From contig OX419760.1 in the NCBI GenBank assembly GCA_948567375.1, positions 32,860,001 to 32,924,000 on the forward strand: a stretch of DNA of 64,000 nt, written 5' to 3'. The stretch's first letter is position 1; every line of letters starts with the position of its first letter. The notes beneath the pieces are model-generated. The model ran no database searches and was not told where the DNA came from. It saw only the letters and a list, made by a program, of their open reading frames with translations. The translations under genes and the position numbers were made by a program. The stretch comes from Lunularia cruciata (taxonomy: Eukaryota > Streptophyta > Marchantiopsida > Lunulariales > Lunulariaceae). Positions 10,459 through 20,900 of the stretch are shown here, in pieces.

Positions 10459-11997
10459 ACGCAACGTCCTTGTTGTGCAATTGTTGCTCAAATGCTTGCA
10501 CCAACACCGGTGCATGTGTCAAATTGGCAGTAGGCTCCCAAGTTGCTTCATAGAGGAGGCAACATTTCCACTGTACTAGATAGTCCACCCGCAGATGGCG
10601 AGTACAATGCATGCATTTTTGGGGAATACGCTCTACTTCATATTCCTCTATGCCATCAATGAGTGACGGACAAGGTCGAATGTCTTGGGTGGAATGACCC
10701 TGGTCTGAGCAGGGAGCATATCTGCGTAGTAAGGAAACATGGAACACGAGATGGATCTTCATGTGTGGTGGTAGCTCAAGGTGATAGGCCACAACACCAA
10801 CTTGACAAAGAATCAAGAAAGGCTCAATAAAACAAGGTTTGAGCTTACGAGGTCCAACTAATGTGAGGTTGGTTGTCAATAGCCACACTTGATCCCCAAC
10901 ATTGAACTCCATGTGCCTATGGTGTGCATTAGCATATTGCTTTTGTTGATTTTATGCAATCTGTAATCTATGCTTGGCGCTCTCCACATCTTGTTGGATT
11001 CTAGAAACAAAGGTGTTGACTGCATCAACCTTGGTAGCCACTTGATGGATCTTTATCAAGCTAGAAGGTGTGAAGGGATGCTTACCATACATGAGGAAGA
11101 ATGGAGTGACTTAGGTGGATGCATTCAGTGAATTGTTGTAAGCAAATTCCATCAACGGGAGTAGGGTGTCCCACCTCTCTTGCTCTTCTAAGGTGAAGCC
11201 GCATAACATATCTTCAATCATGCAATTAGCCCGCTCTGTTTGGCCATCTGTTTGTGGGTAGTAAGTTGTGGACATGGCCAACTTGGTTTTGAAGAACCCA
11301 AAGAGTGTTTGCCAAAACAAACGGGTGAATTGAGTACCTCTATCAATGATAAGTACTCTAGACAAGCCATGGTGAGAGAAGACTGCATCTAAGTATAATT
11401 GGGCTAGTTGTGGAGCGGTCACATCTTTGGTGTAGGGCATACATGAATCATTTTGCTGAGCCGGTCCAAAAAGACCACAATGGAGTCAAACCCTAAGGTG
11501 GTCTTGGGTAATTCACAAACGAGATCCATACTCACTTGTTCCCAACGTTGGGTAGGCGTGGGGAGAGGTTGAAGGAGCCTTACATGAGCTTGATTAGAAG
11601 CTTTGTTTGTTTGACAAAGTAGGCAGTTGCGCATGCAATCCATCACGTCATTGCTCATCTTAGGCCAATAGTAATGGCGCTCGATTGCATCCAAGATCTT
11701 GTCCACTCCGACATGACCTGCAATGGCCAAATCATGACATTCCGCTAGAATGGTGGTGCATAATTCTGGGACATTTGGGATCCATAATCTGCCATCACGA
11801 AAGGTGAGTCCTTGGGTGCTAGTGACGCCTTTGGATGATTGCGCTTTTACAATCTGTGGATTAGTTTTTGTAGCAGCTAGAATCTCTGGCCAGAATTTAA
11901 GGTTAATCTTAACCTCTACCACCAAGTTATTTGCCATTGGCATGCGGGTGAATGCATCTACAAGTTGCTTATTCCCTTCCATGTAGATGATTGTCAT
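10454..11997 (-). pseudogene. Chromovirus integrase and chromodomain
   Basis: Reading leftwards from 11997: zinc-binding GHVGVDK and NCLLCQTNK, then core residues in MDLV, LIIDRGTQF and TDGQTERAN (D, D, E all present), in ORFs 11419-11997 and 11111-11440. The region 10913-11110 carries disruptions. The ORF 10454-10912 holds the GPY/F-like module (VGPRKLKP) and a C-terminal chromodomain with EEYEVERI, YLVQWK and ATWEPTANL. Chromodomains of this class steer integration toward marked chromatin. Frameshifts between ORFs make it non-functional. Confidence 0.92.
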
Positions 11998-12021
11998 GTT
12001 GAAGCGTTGTCGCCACTCTGC

Positions 12022-12300
12022 CTACCAAATTTGGTGACAAGATAGATCCTTCTGCATCTCAAGGTAGACTAGAAGTTTGTGTGCTTCTCGCCCAGATTGT
12101 GCTTCCAATGCTTGGTTGCCAAAACAATGGCCAACTCTTCTTGTTCTGTGGTGTGGTAGTTGCACTCTGCTAGTAATAAATTTTGAGAGAATATGCAATT
12201 GGATGCCATCCGTCATGCCACTCTTGTTGTAGGACTGCTCTTATTGCTACGCTTAATGCATCTATAGCCAACTTAATTGGACGTTTTGGGTCATACCACT
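12022..12300 (-). pseudogene. Chromovirus RNase H region
   Basis: Between RT and integrase, reading across frames, the sequence gives the usual YFSRKL, YHTTEQEELA and TKHWKHNLGE segments of gypsy RNase H. Frames change several times; the ORF 12022-12216 is partly out of frame. Confidence 0.65.
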
Positions 12301-12364
12301 TCAAGATTGGTGCATGTAGCAAGGTGGCTTTCAATTCTTGAAAGGCCAACTCTTGTGCGGTTCC

Positions 12365-13096
12365 TCATGTCCACTTCTTCTCCTTGCCAAGTAGTGCCGT
12401 TAAAGGCTGTGCAACCTTGGAGAAGTCCTTGACAAATCTACAATAGAATCCTGTCAACCCCAAGAAGCTCTTGAGTTGAATCTGATTTTTTGGGGCACAC
12501 CATTTTTGAATGACCTCTATTTTATCTGTCAATACTTGAATGCCCTCTGCACTTACTCTATGCCCCAAGTAGTCTACTTCAGACTTGCCAAACTCACACT
12601 TTGAGATTTTGACATACAATCAATTCTGTCTTAGAATCTAGAGGACCTCTTGTAGATGTTATTTGTGTTGCGTCATCGTGCTATTGTATACTAAGATATC
12701 ATCCAAGAAGATGATAACAGACTTATCCAAGTATGGACAAAATATGTCATTCATTAGACTCATGAAAGTGGCACGTGCATTGGTGAGGCCAAAAGGCATC
12801 ACAAGATACTCAAAGCGGCCATACCTGGTTTGAAAGGCAGTTTTGTACACATCTCCCTCTGCAATTTGGATTTGATTGTAACCACTCTGCAAGTCCAATT
12901 TGGTGAAGTATCTTGCTCCATGGAGTTGATCAAACAGGTCATCCATGCAAGGTAAGGGGTATTTGTTCTTCACTATTTGCCGATTGAGACCTCGATAGTC
13001 AATGCACATGTGCATTGTACCATCCTTCTTCTTCACAAACAAGACTAGAGCCCCATATGGTGATACGCTAGCTTGGATGAACCTCTTCTGCAGCAT
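12365..13096 (-). pseudogene. Chromovirus reverse transcriptase
   Basis: The ORF 12659-13096 contains [37 protein letters not shown] and the catalytic FLDDILVYN. The ORF 12365-12619 carries the thumb (KCEFGKSEVDYLGH, FLGLTGFYCRFV). One disruption at about 12640 separates them. This is the best preserved domain of the element. Confidence 0.95.
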
Positions 13097-13105
13097 CTCC
13101 TCAAT

Positions 13106-13876
13106 TTAAGTCTTACACTCTTCCAACTCATGAGGTGATAAGCGATATGGGGCCTTACAAGGAGGTGTCTTCCATAGGAGTGTCTCAATTTTATGATCTA
13201 CTCTCCTTTTTGGTGGTAATCCTGAGGGTAGATCATCAAGAAAGACATCTTGAAATTCATCTACCACAGCCTTCAATTTCTCAAGAATTTGTCCATTGAG
13301 TTGTGCACTCTGGACTTCTCTTCTTAGACCCATGAAACATCTATCGGTCTTATAGATAGTTGCCGTCACTATGACATATAGAGGCAGATCCTACCTGGGT
13401 GATTTTTTTGTAACCCCAATGATTGACCATTGTTGGGTTCTCACTACTTTCTTCCTCCAATCTACCATAGGGTTGTAATGCTCCATCCATGGCATGCCTA
13501 AGATTGCATCATAACGAGCTAATTGTATCACTCGCCACTCAATTGCTTCCTGATATTCCCCTATAGAGAGTGTGACCCGTCTAGGTAATGATTCAATCCT
13601 CTCTGTTTTCCCGTTAGGCAACTCTACTTCTTCACTCCCATCTCTCTCTAGATCCATTCCCAATCTTATTGCAACAGAGCGAGAGTATTAATCAATTTGA
13701 GAGATTGTTGCTCTCAAATTGATTAATACTCTCTTTTGATTGCCTTCTAGGACTCCATTCATGATAATCAATTGTGAGGTTGCCTTTTGGGATCTTTGCA
13801 CATTAGTCTTCTTCATTCCCTCGCTTCTCTTCTTCCTTATTGAGCCAGTAAGGTGTTGAGGTACATTTACTAGCAA
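13106..13876 (-). pseudogene. Chromovirus protease and pre-RT segment
   Basis: The segment GVLEGNQKRVLINLRAT at about 13700-13760 is where retropepsin normally reads LIDSGAT; here N-L-R replaces the D-S-G, so the active site is lost. ILGMPW follows at about 13500, the usual second hallmark. The ORF 13106-13369 is the linker to RT (FLDDLPSGLPPKR, KIETLLWKTPP). A perfect 23-bp hairpin (13681-13733) sits at the active-site end and creates a stop. Confidence 0.8.
13681..13733. repeat. Perfect 23-bp hairpin in protease
   Basis: Arms 13681-13703 and 13711-13733 are perfect reverse complements with a 7-base loop (ATTGTTG). The coding frame on both sides stays collinear, so the second arm replaced coding sequence and added little or none. 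Confidence 0.95.
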
Positions 13877-13956
13877 TCTTCATTTTCCAAAGTGATTTCC
13901 ACCTCCTCCTCTTCAATGCACCTCTCCATGTTGTTCAAAGATTGCCTATATGAAGG

Positions 13957-14638
13957 TCAAGGGCCTCTAGGGAAACGAGTGCAATAGTTGGTAGATATGT
14001 GCACAATACGGCTACAATTGTAAAAACAGTGTTGTTCTCCTTGAGTTCTATCTTCTCGTGGGACTCCATCTCTTCGTTCTTCTACCCATCCACGCTCTCT
14101 TTGAAGCAGTTGTGCTCCTCGATCTTGAAATTGAAGGTTGTCTAATTCCATCGGTACGGGTCCACCCATGTGTGGCATTTCTACCCAATAATGTTGAGGT
14201 GGAACTACTTCTTCACCTCCACCCAATGCTCCTACTATTCTTTGTTCACAAGCAATGGCTTCAAATACCGTGCGAGGATTTTGCACCATGACTTCTTGGC
14301 AAATCCACTCCTTTAACCCTCATTTGAAATTATCAAGAGCCTTTGCTGGACTCATGTCGGTTATTGCAACTTGTAGATCCAAAAATGCCTCCACATACTC
14401 TTGTACGCTGTTCTTCTTTCTCAATCCCCATAGTCGGATTCAAGCCATCTGCACAAAATCCACCAATTGGAAAATCTTCAACAATCCTTCTTGCATTGAT
14501 GTCAAGGTGAACTCCCTTCTCTCTGCCAACATGGATCATTCCCAAGCATCATACCATGTGAGGGCTTTACCGGTCAAGTACCCACATGCAAACCCGCCTG
14601 CAGCATGCTCTGTGAGCCGGCTTGTCTCTCACTTCGGA
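13957..14638 (-). pseudogene. Chromovirus gag, C-terminal part
   Basis: Read leftwards, the frames give GKALTWYDAW, then VQEYVEAFLDLQVAITDM and MVQNPRTVFEAIA, matching the capsid end of chromovirus gag. A Cys/His cluster near 13970-14010 (CFYNCSRIVHISTNYC) is a degenerate zinc knuckle. Frameshifts lie at about 14290 and 14400. Confidence 0.75.
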
Positions 14639-15302
14639 TGAACCTCTGATGGCTATTATGGTAGCGCACCATGGACTAAGAAGGCAAGGAACCCCAACTC
14701 CATCATACTCCTCCAAGGCTAACACTCCAAGACTCAAGACATTGCTCACTAGAGAACTCAATGAGAGAGAGATAGTTGCAAATGAAAGGATGATGAGTAC
14801 CTCCTCACCCCTTGTTTATATACTTGTGAAATAGTTACGTACCAAAGTTACTAATTACCGTAGTAACTCAAGTTACTAGACTAAAAGTCAAGTAAAGTCA
14901 AAAAGTAGAAAGGAATATCCATTCACATGGGCATATTCCCCTAAGCATGTGATCTTATCTTGACCCAACCACTAAGTCAAGGATTCCTTCACATGGGCTA
15001 TCCTTGGACTAAAGAAGAATCCAAAACAAAAAGGCTTGCGGGCCCAAGAGTTCTCAACTCTTTCCTCAAAGCCAAACACCTAGGAATAATACCAAGTCAA
15101 CACACTAAAATCCAAAATAGTGGTGCTCATCTTTTCTACTTCCTCTAAAGTAAGGTCCCCTCTATCTTAGCTATGACTAACTTTAGTTAACCATGACTAA
15201 TATAGAACCATCCTTTATCTCTATATAAATAATATCTCTTAAGTACTTGTAATACCAAGTTAAATATCACAATACCACACACATGCACATATGGGTGTTA
15301 CA
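14639..15302 (-). repeat. Probable solo LTR inside chromovirus gag
   Basis: Gag breaks off at 15303 and resumes at about 14638. The sequence between starts, on the minus strand, with TGTAACACCC and has a TATA-like TTTATATAGAG about 80 bases later, as plant LTRs do. No internal domain is present. I could not find a clean target duplication, and the left edge is approximate. Confidence 0.5.
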
Positions 15303-15651
15303 GCTCCGTGATCTCTATTGAGAACAATCGGAAATATTGATTCATTCTTAAGATCCAATTTTCCACTACTCCCATCATATGTTGCACCTTGTAAGGCTCA
15401 ATGTTGCAGGTCTTCTTCATCCGGACTACCAATGTGGCTTCATCATTGATAGGGTTTGTAGGTATAGGTGCCTCTCCAAGTACTTCAATTATAGGTATTG
15501 GGTTTTGAGACGGCTCTTCTTCTGCCATGGCTTGATCGTTCCTGAGGATCTACACTTGACTTTGTAATATCTCCATGGTCATCTTAATCTCTCAAAATTC
15601 ATTCAACATCCCTTGCATTCCTTGCACCAGCTCTTGCAATTGCGGATCCAT
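15303..15651 (-). pseudogene. Chromovirus gag, N-terminal part
   Basis: An ATG at 15651 opens MDPQLQELVQGMQGML, a gag-like coiled start, with stops at about 15594 and 15559. It passes into the acidic ORF 15298-15528 ending in WILRMNQYFRLF, which matches the entry to the capsid domain. The probable solo LTR cuts it off. Confidence 0.65.
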
Positions 15652-16241
15652 GGTTCCTACAACACTCAATTGCTATTGTCTACTTCAATACAAAGTCAAT
15701 ATGATCACTCTAGAAGACGCACCAACTATCAGAACTACCATTGGGACCTCACAAGCTATCACTTGTTGATAATGCTCCTCGCCAAAATTTCTAACCAAAA
15801 AATCTCTAAACATCACTTTCGGTCTCACTACATAATGGATTTCTACTTGAGTGTTGAAAGAAATAGGATTTGGGACATTCATATCCATATCATCATAATA
15901 GAATGTAGATTGTCAAATCCCACTCTCTGTCATATATCACCACAGGTAGAATCACCGGGTTTGGTGAGTTCATCACCCTATCCATGAATTCTATGCCAAA
16001 GTGATAAACTAGCGATACCCTCATTCACTCACGCTAGATGTACATAACCTTGATGTGGAATGGATTCGGGAATGGAAAGCTAGGTGCGGGAAATTCTCCT
16101 CCTGGTGCATCCATCCCGTCCGCTCTCTAAAGTCCTTCCTAAGTCTAACAACTACTCTATGTTCTCCACCTCAAATTACTCAATTTCAATAGTTTGTGCT
16201 CTTCAAAGAGGGGTGATCCACTCTCTTGGACTAAGAAACTC
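15652..16241 (-). other. Chromovirus 5' leader
   Basis: About 590 bases lie between PBS and gag start. I see no conserved ORF; the ORFs here are short and unsupported. Confidence 0.6.
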
Positions 16242-16253
16242 GCTCTGATACCA
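16242..16253 (-). promoter_or_regulatory. Chromovirus primer-binding site
   Basis: The minus strand reads TGGTATCAGAGC, one base inside the 5' LTR. This is the standard plant PBS for initiator tRNA-Met. Confidence 0.95.
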
Positions 16254-16254
16254 T

Positions 16255-16989
16255 TGTAATACTCCAAGGACAAGAGAAGAGAGAGAAACACAAATTACAC
16301 ACTCAACATTTGGTGCCCCAAAAGAGCACCTTCTCTTTATTATATAGACAAAGAGGATCTCTTCCAAGGAAGCTCCACCATAGGATTAGGCACACATATA
16401 GATGACCTGTGAGCAAGCTCCACCCTTCAATTACTTACTTGGATGGGTGACATGTCGGTCTAGGTCCTATCTGGTTGGTCAAACAAGCTTTGATTGGAGG
16501 TAATATTTTAGGGAATATTCCTATAAAAGTCTTAGAATCACGTAAGGTACAATTGGAAAGCTCTCGATGATACTAACTAGTGGGAGGGAAGGCCAACCGG
16601 TCTTCCTTTGGAGGGGGGGCTTCGCACATTTTCAAGGCCTAATTCATCCGTTTAGGCCTCCAAAATTGCCTTCAAAGATTTTAGGCATATTTTGATTCCT
16701 ACTCTATTAGTAGAATTCCTCTTTTCGTGATATCTCTTTCTGATCTTTTTAGTCCATCATATGTAACATCCTTCCAGATGTTACCAAACTAATTCTCGCC
16801 TTTAAATCGTATGTCTAGCTATTGGTTCTAAGGTTCTCAAGTCTATTTTGGTTTCTGCTCTATCAATAGAAGTACTCTTTTTTTGATACTTCTATTTGAT
16901 CTATTTTGACAATCATGTATAACATCATTCTAGATATTACCAAACCAAATTTTCACATCTAGATCATATGGCTAGCTCTTGGTATTACA
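16255..16989 (-). repeat. Chromovirus 5' LTR
   Basis: 735 bp with inverted termini TGTAATAC and GTATTACA. It aligns over its whole length with 9705-10440. Confidence 0.95.
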
Positions 16990-16994
16990 ATAGG
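16990..16994. repeat. Target-site duplication, right
   Basis: ATAGG directly right of the LTR, identical to 9700-9704. Confidence 0.85.
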
Positions 16995-17190
16995 TCTTGC
17001 ATCTACACCTAGAACTATTCTCTAGTTCTCTTTAGTCCAATTGTGGGAGTTTCTTCTTAGGTCTCCTATCATTCTTTCCTTCCTCCTCTTCATCTCGTGG
17101 ATAATTGCAAAGTCATTCAAATCCAAATTCTAGAGCAAGAAACAGAAAATGCTTCCTTTAAATTAATTCACTCCTATAATGAATCATCCA
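16995..17190 (-). pseudogene. Family X copy 2, upstream piece
   Basis: The target duplication fixes this as the continuation of 8690-9699. On the minus strand it reads as a charged coding-like stretch (YPRDEEEERKNDRR). It shows part of what would lie upstream of position 1 in copy 1. Confidence 0.45.
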
Positions 17191-17249
17191 TCTGTTAGCT
17201 ACATGGCAATGATGAATGGCTTTGTGGATCTTCCTCAAGAGCAAGTTTA

Positions 17250-17720
17250 ATAATTTTGGACTAACACCATGTTTCTTATTGAAGATGGTATGGGTATGAA
17301 AGTGAAGGTTGGACAACTACAAAACTACAAGTGGTAAAAACTACAAAAGCTTGCTAAGACTTGGAATCTTTGAGCTCACCAAGACCTTAGATTGAAATTG
17401 ATATGCAAAAAGTAAAATTTATCATTGGTTTGTTTTATAGCTATATTTTTCAATCATTATTATTTGATGGCAAAATAATTAAGGACTCATTGATCTTTTT
17501 ATATGCAAGCCTCTCCTTGAATACAAATGGTTTTTGGTGGTAGTTCTTTAACCAAATGGTAGCATATTCCAAATAATGTACGGTCTATGGGTCCAAATAT
17601 CCTTTGTACTTGTGTTCTTTGCCCCCGACTGCCATTTGGACTTGACTCCTTTGGCATTCTTCCTTTAGATTTCCTTTGGCTTTGTACTATGACATGTACA
17701 TACAAAACTCCAAAAGAAAC
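17250..17720 (-). repeat. LTR-like repeat of a non-chromodomain gypsy
   Basis: It lies just downstream of the integrase relic at 18052 onward, where a 3' LTR is expected. It aligns in reverse with 23660-24120; shared blocks include CATAGTACAAAG, CAAAGAACAC and CAAGTCTTAGCAAGC. Exact ends are not visible. Confidence 0.55.
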
Positions 17721-18051
17721 TCAACCAAGAAGTTTTCCTTTCTAAATAGGAAATTATTCTACCATGTCTTTACAAAGAAGAGTGAAATTAACAAAAAGAA
17801 ATTTTTTTATAAAAGTGGAGGTACCACATACCTCCCTCCACAAATGTGAACATCTTTGCAAACATAAGGATTGTCGTCCCATTCAAAGTTAAGTGTAATA
17901 TCTCCATACACGCTAGCCACTCACTTTGGTGGAAAACAAGTTCCCTTTTGGATTATTTAATTATATGGACCCATTATTATACACTTGTACTACTCTATAG
18001 AATCCCATACATCTGAGATGTAGCTTCTCAAGAAGAATTTTATGATTATTG

Positions 18052-19066
18052 TCAAACAATAAAACCAAGTACCTTTCTGCAATCTTCATATATTTGACTT
18101 CTTGTCATGATTTCCTTTGTTTGGAGTTGATTCCTCTTGGTATGCTTGTATGATTTTTCTCTCTTCTCCTCCAAGAAAATTATTTTTTGTAAACAAAGGT
18201 CTTGATGCTCTTCTTTTGATAGTTTCTCTTTGGAGAGAATCTTGTAAGTAGGAACCTCAAACTGAAATGGCAAGATTGGTTGTAATTTGTATGCTAAAAA
18301 GTATAGTGATTACTTTGTAGTGATCTTCTCAATGGTGTAATAGGCCCACAAGGCAATTTTCAACTTAGTATCACAATCTTATGCATAACTAATAGTCACT
18401 TTGTTTAGGTTATGGCATAGAAGGTCATTAAAATTCTTTGTTAGGCCATTTGCCTTTGGACTTTGATGCTTAATCTGAAAGTACTTTGTAAGAGATTTGA
18501 ATAAGCTATTCAAGAAATTCCATCTAATAAATTCCATAAGTGATATTTGTACCAAGAGATGATTTTGAAAAAGAAAATTTTGCTACAATTTCAACATCAT
18601 CTCTTTGAGTGGGAGTCTACCTTGACCATCTTCATGGCATAGTACTTCAAACCAAAATGTACCTCTTCCAAGTAGTCTTTATAGCAAATTGTATTGGAGA
18701 AATGAAGTCTATTTCTCATTTCTCAAATGGTGCTAAGACTCTCAAGGGTCATTGAGTGGTTTGAGTGGCTTTTCTGGTTTGTTAACACAAATCACATCAC
18801 TTGATAAATGTGCACACATACTTGTACATAGGTGGCTACTAGTAACTGATTGCCAAGATCTTCTTCATTGTATTCTTGAGTGTGGAATGTCCTCCTTAAG
18901 CTTCAACATGTAAGGATTTTATCACTCCTCCCACCTCATATGATCAATACAACATCAAAGAACTTCATGTCCTCTCATCTTGACCAAGACATTCTACTTC
19001 AATTGGAACATACCTATCTTGTGAATAAATATTGCTCATTCTTTTTGGATCTGTTCCTTTGGGACA
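18052..19066 (-). pseudogene. Integrase relic
   Basis: Scattered over three frames one reads EA*GGHSTLKNTMKKIL, CDLC, QTTQ*PL, FEK*EIDFISPIQ and TTWKRYILV. These match the zinc-binding part and the first catalytic Asp. The ORF 18052-18273 (EEKREKSYKHTKRNQ) corresponds to the C-terminal part just before the LTR. Stops are dense. Confidence 0.7.
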
Positions 19067-19690
19067 CTATTTGTACTTTGCCAAGTAATATGTTCTTCTC
19101 AATATTGACATGTGAAACAAGTCCTTGTCCATGAAGTTGTCATCTAAGTCTTTGGTTTGATCTTTGCTCTTGAGTAGAGACAAAAAAATTGCATTTTCAT
19201 GATGGATTCTCTTCCTAACATACATTATGTAAGTGAATTTCTGCAAGATACACCTTGCAATTTGTCTAAACAAATCTGCCTTCTTCACTAAGTGTTTTAA
19301 GGCATAATGGTCTACATGGAAGACAAATTTGTAATCCAGCAAGTAGTGATGGAACTTCTTGTAGGCATACATTATTTCTAATGCTTCCTCTTTAGTGGTG
19401 GTATAATTATGCTCTCAACATTGGAAAATTGCATATTAGGATAATAAATTGAAAATTCTTTCTTATTGTCATCCTTTTGATTGAGTACTACTCCTATTGT
19501 TATAGAAAAAGCATCTTTGTACATATATAACATTCTTTCCCAATTAAAGGTTCTCATTATTGATGTTTCTACTAATTTGGTTTTTAGTCCAACAAAGGTC
19601 TCTTCTGGTTTCTTTGTCCACACATACTCTTTAGACTTCTTTAGCAACTTCATTCTAAGACAATATGGCATAAGAATGCACAAAGTTCTC
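19067..19690 (-). pseudogene. RNase H and RT connection relic
   Basis: The ORF 19378-19683 has YVWTKKPEETFVGLKTKL and AFSITIGVVLNQKDD. The ORF 19067-19372 has HHYLLDYKFVFHVDHYALKHLV. Together they are the gypsy RT connection and RNase H. The frame breaks at about 19375. Confidence 0.85.
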
Positions 19691-19979
19691 TCATGTTCTT
19701 TGGAGCTTCAAGGGCTTAGATTACCTTAAATTTTTTGCATCTATATTTGTCCCTCTACTACTCAAAATTTGATCATCTATTTGATCATCTAATCTCTAAT
19801 ACTCCATAAATTTCTTGGCAACAAACTCTATCCTATGCTTAATATATGATAACCTCTAATATTTGCTGTCCAATAAGGAAATCCACAAAAATTGATTATT
19901 AGAGACAAAGGGTTTCTTGATGAGGAAATTCATAGATAATGGTTATTAGATAATATACAAAAGAATTCTAATTTCTTAA

Positions 19980-20880
19980 AAAATCTTGGATATTAGTTTG
20001 GTTAAGGGAATTCTGATATTTCAAGGCTTGCTTGTGTATATTCTTTTCCTGAAATAAGCATGTCATTTATAGGAAAATGTTGGTTTGAGGTTGGGTCTTC
20101 TTCCAACTTTTGTATGATAGTCCATAGAGTAAAAAGAAGTTCCTTTGCTGTCACATTAGGCTCCCCTTCCTTGTAAGCATCAGCATACTCATCATCAGTG
20201 TTGTGCTCATTTGCCATCACAAGAAGGGTCTTATTGGAGAATTCTTCTTTCCCTAGGCAAGGTGGTCAGATTTTCATCAGAAATTTTCAAGGACATTTTA
20301 GACACTCAAGTCAAAACAAAGAAACATTTGAAGGAACAATCTTGATGCAAGACATTGCTTAAAGGTCTTCCAAAGAAAGGAAAGATGGTCTGCCCTTTGG
20401 CAAAAAGACACAAAAGTCATCAATAAAAATCTCCATGAACTTCGAAAGGTAGTCTTTAAAGGCTATTATCATTATTTGCTAGAAATTTGCAAGTGCATTA
20501 TATATCCAAGAGCATTTAATTATAGGCAAAAGTGCCCTAATATCTAGTGAAGGTAGTCTTTTAACTATCTTCCTCTCAAATAGGGACTTTTTTATATCCC
20601 AAAAATTCATCTTAAAGCTATAGCATGTGTCCTACAACTTGATCTAAAATGATATTTGAAAATTGCAATAGATGATGATCTTTCTTTGCGGTCACATTCA
20701 ACTTCTAGAAATCCTAACACAATTTAATCTTCTTGATCTTCTTCTTAGCTACAACTAGAATGGGTGATAAATGAACACAAGGAAGATGATAATTGCCCAA
20801 AGGTACTTGTCTGAGTGAATGTCAAAATTTGATCTTACTATAATGCTTTTCAAGATTAGACCAATTTAATACATATTATT
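19980..20880 (-). pseudogene. Reverse transcriptase relic with unplaced ORF
   Basis: From about 20790 leftwards the frames give HLSPILVVAKKK (near 20770), KLNVTAKKDHHLLQF and a catalytic FIDDFCVF near 20430. Downstream, an acidic 72-codon ORF (20002-20220) lies between the RT palm and RNase H. I cannot match it to the usual thumb, so part of RT has been lost or replaced. Confidence 0.7.
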
Positions 20881-20900
20881 CTCATAGGAAAACTAGTTGC

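Larger units (their letters stand above)
9705..16989 (-). mobile_element. Complete Ty3/gypsy chromovirus
   Basis: A full-length element of 7285 bp on the minus strand with two LTRs (736 and 735 bp), PBS, polypurine tract, a 5-bp target duplication ATAGG, and domains gag, protease, RT, RNase H, integrase and chromodomain in that order. The terminal chromodomain places it in the chromovirus branch. The LTRs differ at several percent of positions by eye, so the insertion is not recent. Stops and frameshifts occur in every domain, and a probable solo LTR (14640-15302) interrupts gag. It inserted into family X copy 2. Confidence 0.93.
17721..20900 (-). mobile_element. Decayed Ty3/gypsy pol, non-chromodomain type
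   Basis: A heavily mutated pol region reading leftwards: RT (about 20880-20380), a spacer, RNase H (19690-19180) and integrase (19150-18052), then the LTR-like repeat. The integrase wording (GGHSTLKNT, YKYVCTFIK, TWKRYILV) resembles gypsy elements without a chromodomain, such as the Tat/Athila group. Confidence 0.75.
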
